Shown here: one piece after another, positions 55,270 through 64,000 of the stretch
Position numbering within the stretch: position 1 is the first letter of the stretch
Layout of the letters: each line of letters begins with the position of its first letter
Origin: Limnanthes douglasii subsp. nivea
Taxonomy: Eukaryota; Streptophyta; Magnoliopsida; Brassicales; Limnanthaceae
Reading direction: 5' to 3'
Length of the DNA: 64,000 bases
Assembly (NCBI GenBank): GCA_036936605.1
Contig: JAUPFV010000001.1
Span: forward strand, 212,767,138 to 212,831,137
Made by a program: the position numbers and the translations under genes
The notes under the pieces: model-generated
What the model was told of the DNA's origin: nothing
Databases searched by the model: none
Seen by the model: the letters and a program-made list of their open reading frames with translations, nothing else

Positions 55270-56230
55270 GAGTTTTATCTTTAGCATTCTCATCTGGGAC
55301 ATGTATCTGCTTCGTTTGATATTATTCATTCTGATGTCTGGGGTCCATCTCCTGTCTTTATAAAGAGTGGTTCGTCCTACTATGTTTCTTTCATCGATGA
55401 TTATACTCGATGTACTTGGGTTTACCTTATGAAACGAAGATCAGATTTCATTAGAATTTATAAAGAATTTCGGGCACTTGTTAAGACTCAACATTTTGTT
55501 GTAATAAAATGCTTCAAGTGTAACTTAGCGGTTGAATATACATCCAATGATTTTACTCAGTTACTTGCATCTGATGGTACCCTATCAGTCTTCTTGCACT
55601 AACACCCCTCAGTAGAATAGTATTGCAGAAAGAAAACACCGTCACCTTGTTAAGACTGCTTGTTCTTTTCTCTTATATGCTAAGGTTCCCACTATATTTT
55701 GGGGAGAAGCAATTCATACTAATGTATATGTGATTAATCGAATTTCCACTTCTCAAAATGCAAGGATCTCTCCCTTTCAGAAGTTATACAGAAAACTTCC
55801 AGATTATTGTTCTTTACGAGTGTTTGGATGTACATGTTTTGTCCTTCATCCTCATGTAGAACGCAACAAATTGGGCCATAAATCCGTAATATGTGTTTTC
55901 TTGGGTTATGATGTTAGACATAAAGGTTATTGTTGTTTTAATCTCATTAGTCAACAACTTTATGTCTCTCGATATGTTATATTTTTTTAGCATAACCCAT
56001 TTTATTCGATTTCAGCGAAATCACGTGATATAACAAGTACCAAACTTTAGATTATTGATCATTTTGAAAATAATAGTGACATACCCATTGATATTAAAGT
56101 GGCAGTTCATGAGACATCGACTACAACTGATACTATTCATGCTCCATCAAGGCCCGAGTCAGCTCATTCTTTTAGTAAACCACCAGCTCAACCCCTTAGA
56201 TGATCTACTCGTACAAGTAAGTCTACCAAA
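55270..56230 (+). pseudogene. Co-H integrase region
   Basis: HSHLGHVSAS near 55290, then DIIHSDVWGPSPV (first catalytic Asp) and YYVSFIDDYTRCTWVYLMK. The later NRISTSQNARISPFQKLY, FGCTCFVLHPHVERNKLGHKS and VFLGYDVRHKGYCCF (55730-55990) are the classic copia integrase C-terminal block. Stops fall near 55602 and 55617. The SFSKPPAQPLR and TRTSKS words near 56190 fit the linker before RT, and there copia similarity ends. Confidence 0.85.
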
Positions 56231-56695
56231 CTAAGAGACCTAACATAACCTATACCACGGTACTCAGCTTCAACCCTTCAAACTTCTAAATCCATGCATG
56301 TTACCCTAAATTAAGCAAATAGACTACTTAATCAAAGATCTAAACCTAACCTAACCTATTGAACTGACTATAATTCAAAATAACAACTACAAATATATAA
56401 AAGTTTGTTATTTCAAACAAAATATTCAACTATAAATATCACTAAAATACATATCTAAAATGAAAAAAAAAACACACCAATAAGTAAATAATACGTACCT
56501 TAACAGAGTGGTGAAGTTGGATTTAGAAGAATTATGGGGTTTTAATAGAGTTTGGCGGGTTTCTTATAGAAAATAGGTTTTATATAGTGAGTGACAATGA
56601 CAGTTTTGTAATTAGACATTCTATTAAAACCCGGTCTCATTATAATCGGTCTCATTCTAACAAAATCTAACAAGATCTCATTTTAACATAACCAC
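56231..56695. other. Right arm of DT-G
   Basis: No gene. AT-rich, ending in the inverted repeat with three ggtctcatt / gatctcatt words. Confidence 0.45.
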
Positions 56696-56703
56696 AAATT
56701 TAA
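56696..56703. repeat. Target-site duplication of DT-G, right
   Basis: AAATTTAA. Confidence 0.7.
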
Positions 56704-57060
56704 TTCCATATCTAGGAGTCTAGTTTTTAAAATAAAAATATCATATAAAATAATCTACAAACAAAGTTATCGTATTCTGTAACATATACCAAACCTATTA
56801 AAAAACTGATTATGTATCAACAAGATTGAACAAAATAGGATATGATATACATTTATTTAAAATGTTTAAAATTTAATTCCACATATATATTTTTAATAAT
56901 TTATGGTCTAATTTCTAATAAAAAATATTATATTAAAATAAAAAAATTAGATAAAATTATGATATTTTTATAAACTTCTTGAAGCTTGTAAAACATGGTT
57001 AATAAAATTGCAATAACTAATTTTTTTATTATATATCTTATTTATTTTTATATGTTATAG

Positions 57061-57331
57061 TGTATGCAACTACTTAAAAAACAGAATATAAATTATTTCC
57101 TTTTTAATTTATCTTATATTTCTAAACATCTTTTATTTTAATTTTTTAATAATAAACTGTATAAAATGGGTACCGAACATTTTGATATACTAAAATGCCA
57201 TACAAAAAGTTTAGTAAAATAATAGTACTTAATTCTATATTATTGAATAATCAATAACTATAATGACTTATACATTTAATAGAAAAGACTAATTAAAATG
57301 ATAAATTAAATATAAACTTACTTCTATACTA
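57061..57331. other. AT-rich spacer
   Basis: Nothing recognised. Confidence 0.5.
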
Positions 57332-57491
57332 TTTTTTTTAATAAAGGACTTAAATTGAAATGAAAGGAAAGTACAAGCTTTTTTAGGCAAAATTACAAAA
57401 ATTTGAAAACAAATCCGTTAAGCGCAAAATCCATCTTCTTCTTCCCCAAGCTTCACAAACCAGACTTCAAAAATATCCCCAATTCAAAACC

Positions 57492-58019
57492 CTAATCCGA
57501 TAAACGCAAATAGCCTAAATTGATACTTTCCAAGAAAACAATGGCCTTCAACTTTGAAAGAGCATCAATTCCATTAAACTCCATACTCGATTGAATCCTC
57601 AAAGCTTCCTTAGCAATCCAATCAGCCCCAAGATTTTGCTCACGGTAAACATGTTTGATAACCATTTCCGATTTGATAAGCTTCCTGCAACACCTTAACA
57701 TCGGTTCCAGATACCAAGCCGAATTTCCATAAAGCAATAAGTTAACCAGAATCAACGAATCAATCTCCACATCAACCTTGCTCAGACCCAGACTGTTACA
57801 CAATCTCAGACCATCGAAAAGAGCCCTACACTCCGCAATCAAAGGCGAACCCTTACCATACAATCTGCCGATGCCCAAGAAGATATTGCAATTGCTATCA
57901 CAGATTAAAGCACCACCTCCTGATTCACCATTAAAGGTACATGCACTATCAATGTTTATCTTATACCTACCCTTTTTTAGATTTTTCCATTTGTGGCTTG
58001 ATCCAAGCTTTAATCTGAT
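57492..58019 (-). pseudogene. LN-I C-terminal RNase H domain
   Basis: 57492-57878 reads GKGSPLIAECRALFDGLRL (catalytic Glu), VDVEIDSLILVNLL (Asp) and YREQNLGADWIAKEAL (last Asp), the RVT_3 / plant-LINE RNase H pattern. The N-terminal strand with its first Asp should lie just upstream (57880-58019), after a stop at 58020. Confidence 0.8.
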
Positions 58020-58785
58020 TTACACAACCCATACCAGTAGCTTCCCTTTCAAATTTTCCCAATTCTTTCTATTCAGAATTCTAGCATGATCTAGACTAGA
58101 TAAGATGAGAAGAATGTGATTGATTATAGTAACAGAATTAGTATTTTCGCTGTTGATTTTCTTTCTATTACGACCTGACCAGATCGACCATGTTATTATT
58201 GCAGGCAAGATCGTGAAGATGTCACAATTCCTTTGAGCAACCGAGTACCATTTCATGATAACGTGAGAAACTGACATGTAAGGCTGGATCTGAACTCTGA
58301 AGATGTCACTGAAATGCCACCAAACAGACCAAGCTTGCTGACATTGCACCATAGCATGGTTAGTAGTTTCTATATTGTTGCAATGAACACACGCAAGTTG
58401 GAAATTTTTAGACTGCATAACTTCATCAGATGGTAACCAATTGTGAAGAACTCTCCACAATAAAAAGGAGCACTTCTTTGGTGTTACCACATTCCATGTC
58501 TTAGCATACAGCCTAGTAACATTACCTTTAGATCTGATGTGATTCAATGTATCTCTGACATTAAACTTTCCATCCTTTGATAAAGACCAAAGCATAACAT
58601 CCTCATTATTAGAGAGACTAACCTCCTTAATTTTGTTAATCTCCGTAGTAGTAACTCTTGTACTGAGCTTGTCTAAATCCCAAGAATCTTCCAACCAAAA
58701 GTCCTTGACAAGATCATTAGCACTGTCCCACAGAATTCTTCTGTCATTATTATCAGTAACTTTTATGAACGGACTATTTGAACAT
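58020..58785 (-). pseudogene. LN-I zinc-binding region of ORF2 (zf-RVT)
   Basis: Reads LWSLSKDGKFNVRDTLNHI, FLLWRVLHNWLPSDEVM, CVHCNNIETTNHAMVQC and WWHF. This is the Cys/His block (zf-RVT) found downstream of RT in plant L1-type elements and their relics. Stops bound it at 58785 and 58020. Confidence 0.85.
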
Positions 58786-60658
58786 CATCTATCATACCAA
58801 AAGCTCATGTTACCATGACTAGACAGCCAAAAAATATAATCATCAGCCTTCTCTCTAGCATTAATTATACGATTCCATGTTTTAGACTTCATTTGAGGAG
58901 ATATAGCTAGAGCAGGGTGAATATTATCTCTGCAATAGATAGACAACATAAATCTAGCCCGTAAAGAGTGTTGCATCCTGAAATTAAACCAGATCTTCAT
59001 TGAATAAACATGCTGCACATCTTTTAACTTCTTAAGATTGAGGCCTCCTTCTTTAAAAGGCTTACATAGCCTATCCCATCTAGCCCAACTAATAGCTCTC
59101 TTGTCATCTTTACTCCCTCGCAAAAATTTATTGAAAAGAATCTCCAGCCTATTGATGATACCAGCCGGCAAAGATGTGTGTTGCAGATAGTAATTGGGAA
59201 AAGCAACAAGAATGCTTGATATTCCACATATCTTCAATGATAATTATTTGTTGAGAACCCATCTTGTTTGAAACAATGAGCTTAGACTTGGCAGTATTAA
59301 TTTCTTGACCAGAAACACACTGATAGTGATCCAAGACAGACTTTATAGCACCCATTGCACTAGCATCACCATTTGTAAAAACCACGAAGTCATCTGCAAA
59401 AGCTAAACAAGCAATATTCTGATTACGTCTAGTTTTGTATCTGACCATAGGATTACCATTAGAGGTTAGATTGATGCTCCTAATCAGGTACTCCTCAGTA
59501 AGAATAAAAAGACTCGGAGAAAGAGGATCCCCTTGTCTTAGGCCTTGAGATGCTAGGAAAATAGCCTGTCATCTCACTATTAACCAAAATTGAAGAGAAA
59601 ATATTACTAATACAGTTACTAATAAGGCCAGTAACAGTATTATTAAAACCAAACAACTTGAGGATGTTGAAAAGAAACTTATGATTAAGCTTATCAAAAG
59701 CTTTAGTCATGTCAGTCTTGATGATGACATTGCCCCCTTTTCTGTTGCTGTTAATGTCAAAACACAGCTCTTGAGCAAGAAGAATAGAGTCCTGAATACA
59801 TCTCCCTTTAACAAACCCACCCTGCTCCTCATAAATTAACTTAGGCAGAATCTTTGATAGTCTGTTGTTTACTATCTTCCCCACAATCCTTGAAAACACA
59901 GTGGTTAGGCTGATAGGTCGAAAATATTTCCACTTGTTAGGATTGTCAAGCTTAGGAATTAAACAAATCATTGTAGCTTTCACTCCCTTGGGCAGCTTAT
60001 ACCCTTTGAAGAAACCTTTAACATCATTACAAAGATCACTACCCACTATATCCTAACACTTCTTATAAAACTCTCCATTGAAGCCATCAGGGCCTGGAGC
60101 AGACTCATAATTTAAATGTTTAACAACCCCATAGATCTCATCATCCTCAGGAATACAAGATAAGCAACTATTATCCTCCTCAGAAACCAAAGAAGGAATA
60201 ACTCCCATCAGATCATGCTCAGACACAACCCTACTAACAGGAGCAAGCAATGTTTTAAAGTACTCAACATCAATATCTCCAATGTCTTCCTTAACAGTTA
60301 ACCAATTATCATCAACCTTAATTCTATCAATTCTATTCTTCTTAAACCTCTTCTTCACAAAGCTGTGATAGGCAGATGTGTTTCTATCAGAATCTTTCAA
60401 CCAAGACGCATGAGCCTTCTGCCTCCAAAACATCTCCTCCCTATCAAGAAGTAACAAGTGATTCTGCATGGCCTCCTCCAAAGAAGATTTATTAACATCA
60501 TTAAACTCATTTTGAAGCAATGTTTCTCTAATGATAACGATCTCTTCAGATTGCTTAATAGCATAAAAAATATTCCCAAATATACTCTTATTCCAAACCT
60601 TCAAAACAGCCTTCAATTGTTGCTGCTTAATCCAGAAGGCCATAATCGGATTCCTCAC
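58785..60658 (-). pseudogene. LN-I reverse transcriptase (ORF2 middle)
   Basis: 60053-60658 holds the pre-RT segment ending SAPGPDGFNGEFYKKC. 59495-60046 reads ATMICLIPKLDNPNKWKYFRPISL, GGFVKGRCIQDSILLAQEL and IKTDMTKAFDKLNHKFL. After a frameshift near 59530, 59149-59448 carries the catalytic FADDFVVFTNG. A second frameshift near 59200 leads into 58785-59237 (LFNKFLRGSKDDKRAISWARW). A stop at 60053-60055 breaks the first part. This RT primes from nicked target DNA. Confidence 0.88.
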
Positions 60659-61444
60659 ATAATCATTTATGTTCCCAGACTAACTCTCTTTAACCTTCTT
60701 CAAAAAGTCAGGGTGAGTAACCCACATATTCAAAAACTTAAACGATGCTTTAGTTCTTTCCATATTAGAGGAAACTTTAATAACAATGGGGCAATGATCA
60801 GAACAACTTCTTGCAAGATGAGAAACAGAAGTACAATCAAAGAAGTCCAACCAAGCAGAATTATACAAAACTCGATCCAGCCTCCTCTATTTATGCCCAT
60901 TTGACCAAGTATAGGGACAACCAATGAACCCAACATCAATTAAACTACAGTCCATAATAAAACCATTAGACTCATCCATTCCCCTTTGATTAATAGTGGA
61001 ACAAGAAAGCTGCTCCTGAATGTTAGAAATAATATTGAAATCTCCAAACATAATCCACTCATGTGAAGACACATCCAGATTTCTAATAGAATCCCAAAGC
61101 AAAACCCTCTGATCTCTTTTACACTTTGCATAAACAACAGCCACTTGAAACTCTTTATTCATAGAAGGATGACCTACTTTAAGGTGCAGCAGCTGCTCAC
61201 TATCAAAAACCACCTCAACCTTGTAATCATGATGCAAAAACACCCATATTCTATTATTCACATTACAACTATACCCACTTAACTTCAGTTTTTTAGCTAC
61301 CAAACACATCTTTTCAGACTTAACAAAAGGCTCTTGAACATCAACAAAACTAGCATTTAAAGAAATGACCATAGACTTTAACCTTTGAATCATTTCCTTA
61401 TTAGCAAGTCCTCTTGAATTCCAATTTAACATTGTAATAGTCAT
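60659..61444 (-). pseudogene. LN-I apurinic-like endonuclease (ORF2 start)
   Basis: Starts at ATG 61444 (MTITMLNWNSRGLANKE). It shows the APE-type motifs LNWNSRGL, VQEPFVK (catalytic Glu), IMFGDFNII and, after a stop at 60887-60889, the SDHCPIVI box. A second stop is at 60680-60682. The three parts share one frame. The start lies two bases after the ORF1 stop (TAATAATG). Confidence 0.87.
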
Positions 61445-61446
61445 TA

Positions 61447-62904
61447 TTAAGAAGAAGTTTTATGGGCTCTTTTGAGCTTCATAATCTTAGAAGAAACAGG
61501 ACCCTTTGTACTCCAAATATTCGAAACCTTCTTAGTCTTCTTAGACTCCTGCCTTTTTAATTTAGCTTCTTCACACTTATCCTTCACAGGAGAGCTAACC
61601 AGACTTCCATCATGTTTTGGAGAACCATGAGTTTCATCACTAAGAGTTTCAAACATGTTCATTCTTTCTAACGTTTTCAATGCATCTATCATCTCTCCTT
61701 CATTAACATTGCCAGAAGAAACACTATTTTCACCAATAGTTTTCACCATTCTAAAAGAATGACTATCAGACACCTCAACATTTTGCTAAGAACTGTCAAC
61801 AACTTTATCAACCACAATCAATTTTAATAAACGACCAGACTCATGATTCTTAATAGAAGCAGATTGAACTGATTCATCACAAAGATTATTTATATCTTGA
61901 ATATTATTATTTTCATTCACCTGATTTAGATTTTGAGAACAAGAAACTTGATCATGCACACCTGAACCTTCTTGACCCTGCCAATACACTTGACCATTCC
62001 TTGAAACCTTTTTATCAGGCAGCAGTTTCTTACAATTATTATTTGAATGACCAATATGAGCGCAATTACTACAATACAAAGGGATGTTGTCATACACAAG
62101 ATCGATCCAGTAGCTATCATATTCACCAAACTTTATCTGGATCTTATGAACTAAAGGGTTAGAGATATCTACTTCAACCCAAAACCTGCAGCAATTTTGT
62201 CTAGCCCTGTTAACAGAAGGCACCCACACCTTCAAAGGAATTCCCAAAACCTTCGCTATTTCACTAATAGTAGAGTTATTAAATAATAATTCCGGTAAAC
62301 TTGGAAGAGAGACCCAAATCGGCGTAAACGGGCATTCAAGATTTGGATCGAAACATGGAGTCCATTTTAACAGTCTCATTGTTTTACTTCCCAAAACCCA
62401 TACATTTCTTGACCAAAGCTTCTTGAAATCTTCTATTTCTGTAAATTCAACAAAGATATGTCTGTAATCCCAGACATGAACACTAAAGCTACTAGCAAAG
62501 TCGAATTTAGATAAAACTTTCTTGAAGATCTCCATTGAAGGTTTTCCAGTTGCAAATTTGGCTATTAATGTGTGCGTTGAGATCTTCATTAACTGCTCCT
62601 TATCACCAATATCAAATGTGATTACCGGAAATTCATTCGTAAGAGAAACAGAGACATTTGAATGCTCAAACTCTGTTCTTCTGGGTTTCAACATATCAGC
62701 ATGAGATCCCTTCTGAGATTTATCATTGCCCTTCTCTTTAATTCTCTCTTCAAAGATCGGATTGGAGATTATATTGCAATCAGTACCAGGTAACTCAGAA
62801 TTCTGCATACCCTTCTTGATTTCCAGATTTCTTGCCTTAGACATAACTGCATTCCTAAGCGTAGGAAAATCCTCAGTCGAAGTAATCTTATGGCTATTAG
62901 ACAT
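61447..62904 (-). pseudogene. LN-I ORF1 (DUF4283 and zinc knuckle)
   Basis: ATG 62904, one in-frame stop at 61786-61788, then the same frame to TAA at 61447. Residues about 90-290 fit DUF4283 (FSVHVWDYRHIFVEF, MRLLKWTPCFDPNLE, PIWVSLPSLPELLFN, CRFWVEVDI). A CCHC knuckle CSNCAHIGHSNNNC follows, then a polar, lysine-rich tail. By analogy with L1 ORF1 it would bind element RNA. Confidence 0.85.
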
Positions 62905-62960
62905 TCTCTTAAAAAAGGAGGGAACAGATTACATAAGAAAGATTCAACGAGAGAATCAAA

Positions 62961-63365
62961 AATTCAAAACAATTCAGACTCTATTCTTGTTCAAGAACAG
63001 AGTTTCTCCAAAAACCTCATTTTTTACCTTGATTAGTCTCAGGGAAACTAGAATAAGTTCGTATTTTCTTTTAGTTTTTTTATAATTAATAACATAAAAT
63101 ATAAAAAAAACTAAATTTAAAATTTAAGTTTTAAAAGAATAAGGATCCGTAATCTTTTTAGATCCGTTCGAAGCAGCTGCTGTTATTTGGTTCCTCTAAT
63201 AAATGAAATCAAAATTGAAGTTTAACATAGCAGTGTTCGTTCATTTAAAATAAAATTACTTATTTCCGTTGAAGACAAGGTATTGGAGATGTACTTCTAT
63301 ACTAATAATAATTAATAATTAGGTTCCTTTGGTGATTTTCTTCATCACCCTTCTTGCTTCTAGCC
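62961..63365. other. Shared upstream region of the two head-to-head LINEs
   Basis: About 400 bp between the two ORF1 starts, with AT-rich 63065-63140. No TATA box can be assigned with confidence. Confidence 0.5.
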
Positions 63366-64000
63366 ATGGATTCTAACTCTTTAAACCTTAATTCCCCTGA
63401 AAAGTTTCCTTCTCTTCTTAAGGAAGGTGAAGCAACCAAGCCTAATAAAACCTTTGCAGAAACTGTTAAACAATCTATTCCTTCTCTTGTCCATAGTCCT
63501 GACCTTAAACCTGAGTATTTCAAGCAATCTGGGGATCATTTTTCAGTGCAGTTTTTGAATGACGTTAAGAGTTTTCTTCTTGAAAATTCATCAACAACTG
63601 TTGTCTGCAATTTTAAGGATGAAATTCCGCGGAAATCAGTTCTTGAAGCTTTTCTTCAGAACTTTAAGTTTAAAGGTTCGTATAAGTTTTGTAGCCTTGA
63701 TTTGAGGCATATCTTCATCGAGTTCCAGTTAAAGGCAGATGTGAGTAGTATTTGGTCCAAATACGTTTGGAATATTGAAGGTAAATCGATGAGAATCCTT
63801 CGCTGGGATTCTGATTTTGATAAAAGGTATGAGTGTTCGAAGGCTCTGGTCTGGGTTCGTTTGGAGAGAGTTCCTGAGTTCATGTATAATAAATCTATTA
63901 TACATAGTTTAGCCTCTTCTATTGGAACCACATATAGAGTTATAGTCCCTGAAAACAAAGCTCTCGTGAACGCTTGTTACGCTCATGTTGAGCTTGATGT
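63366..64000 (+). CDS. LN-J: LINE ORF1 (DUF4283), runs off the window
   Basis: ATG 63366 (MDSNSLNLNSPEKFPSLLKE) opens a frame that stays open to the window end, 211 codons. After a polar N terminus (KTFAETVKQSIPSL) comes a DUF4283 domain: FKGSYKFCSLDLRHIFIEF, KSMRILRWDSDFDKR, ALVWVRLERVPEFMYNKSI and CYAHVELDV. The same signposts occur in LN-I ORF1, but the sequences are well diverged, so LN-J belongs to a different LINE family or is a gag-like relic. No stop interrupts the visible part, unlike its neighbour. Confidence 0.8.
   Translation, partial: MDSNSLNLNSPEKFPSLLKEGEATKPNKTFAETVKQSIPSLVHSPDLKPEYFKQSGDHFSVQFLNDVKSFLLENSSTTVVCNFKDEIPRKSVLEAFLQNFKFKGSYKFCSLDLRHIFIEFQLKADVSSIWSKYVWNIEGKSMRILRWDSDFDKRYECSKALVWVRLERVPEFMYNKSIIHSLASSIGTTYRVIVPENKALVNACYAHVELD

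Larger units (their letters stand above)
54091..56230 (+). mobile_element. Co-H: truncated Ty1/copia element
   Basis: A 161-bp LTR (TGTTAGGGAT...CGTTAACA, 54091-54251) is followed at once by the PBS TGGTATCAGAGC (54252). Gag is not readable. Integrase sequence occurs at 55270-55990. The element stops after the integrase C-terminal region, with no RT and no second LTR. Confidence 0.8.
53164..56695. mobile_element. DT-G: non-autonomous DNA transposon with terminal inverted repeats
   Basis: The left end GGGCTACACCATAATAAG continues to TTTTGTTAGAATGAGACC. The right end, read in reverse complement, also contains TTTTGTTAGAATGAGACC within its first 50 bases, preceded by a diverged GTGGTTATGTTAAAATGAG. 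The 8-bp duplication AAATTTAA flanks both ends. The ends recall plant Mutator-like elements, but an 8-bp duplication fits hAT better, so the superfamily is open. No transposase is visible. A copia fragment fills its middle. Confidence 0.65.
52444..57060. repeat. Degenerate tandem array, period 180-189 bp, split by a DNA transposon
   Basis: The phrase ctagttt(c/t)taataaaaaatatcatattaaaa recurs with units starting at about 52444, 52624, 52809, 52991, 56720 and 56908. After removing the 3540 bp of transposon plus duplicated target, the spacing is 180, 185, 182, 189 and 188 bp. Each unit also has ttaaaatttaattccata near its end. Confidence 0.75.
57332..62960 (-). mobile_element. LN-I: L1-type LINE
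   Basis: Minus strand order: ORF1 (62904-61447), ORF2 (61444-57492) with endonuclease, RT, zinc-binding and RNase H domains, a short 3' UTR and an 8-A tail (T-run 57332-57339). The 5' boundary is approximate. I found no target duplication. It is almost full length, with about five stops and two frameshifts. Confidence 0.85.

Overview
This window is plant nuclear heterochromatin made almost entirely of transposable elements. No host gene, rRNA or tRNA gene was recognised. The plant assignment rests on Tat/Ogre-type Ty3/gypsy elements with two RNase H domains and an antisense extra gene, Ty1/copia elements primed by initiator tRNA-Met, L1-type LINEs with a DUF4283 ORF1, and a tRNA-derived SINE. 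A eudicot is likely; I cannot name the species.

Layout. Positions 1-38165 are one nested stack. Outermost is a Ty1/copia element (Co-F, + strand, 30954 to about 38165). A Ty3/gypsy element (Gy-E) lies in its 5' LTR, and only Gy-E's gag start, PBS and 5' LTR are in view (30147-30953). Gy-E is broken by Gy-C (- strand, from left of the window to 30146). Gy-C is split twice: by Gy-D (- strand, 474-11060) inside its antisense gene, and by Gy-B (+ strand, 14486-24859, TSD AATAG) inside its integrase core. Gy-A (- strand, 38828-49281) is a separate Tat-type insertion of the same family as Gy-B and Gy-C. The AT-rich stretch 49282-57060 holds a 216-bp tandem duplication, a degenerate array with a period near 185 bp, and a 3.5-kb DNA transposon (53164-56695, 8-bp TSD) that contains a truncated copia element. 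From 57332 to the end, two L1-type LINEs lie head to head.

How the genes work together. Each gypsy element has LTR-driven gag, protease, reverse transcriptase, RNase H, archaeal-type RNase H and integrase. Facing them tail to tail is an antisense gene (aORF) resembling Pfam Transposase_28, with a coiled-coil C-terminal half. In Gy-A, -B, -C and -D the aORF carries a short GT-AG-type intron at the same place, which implies it is transcribed and spliced from the opposite strand. In Gy-A and Gy-B it has a TATA box about 100 bp upstream of a shared ATG. In Gy-A, -B and -C a CCTTGGATGGCCAAGG-type hairpin follows its stop codon. All polyproteins in view are broken by stops, frameshifts or lost catalytic residues, so none looks autonomous now.
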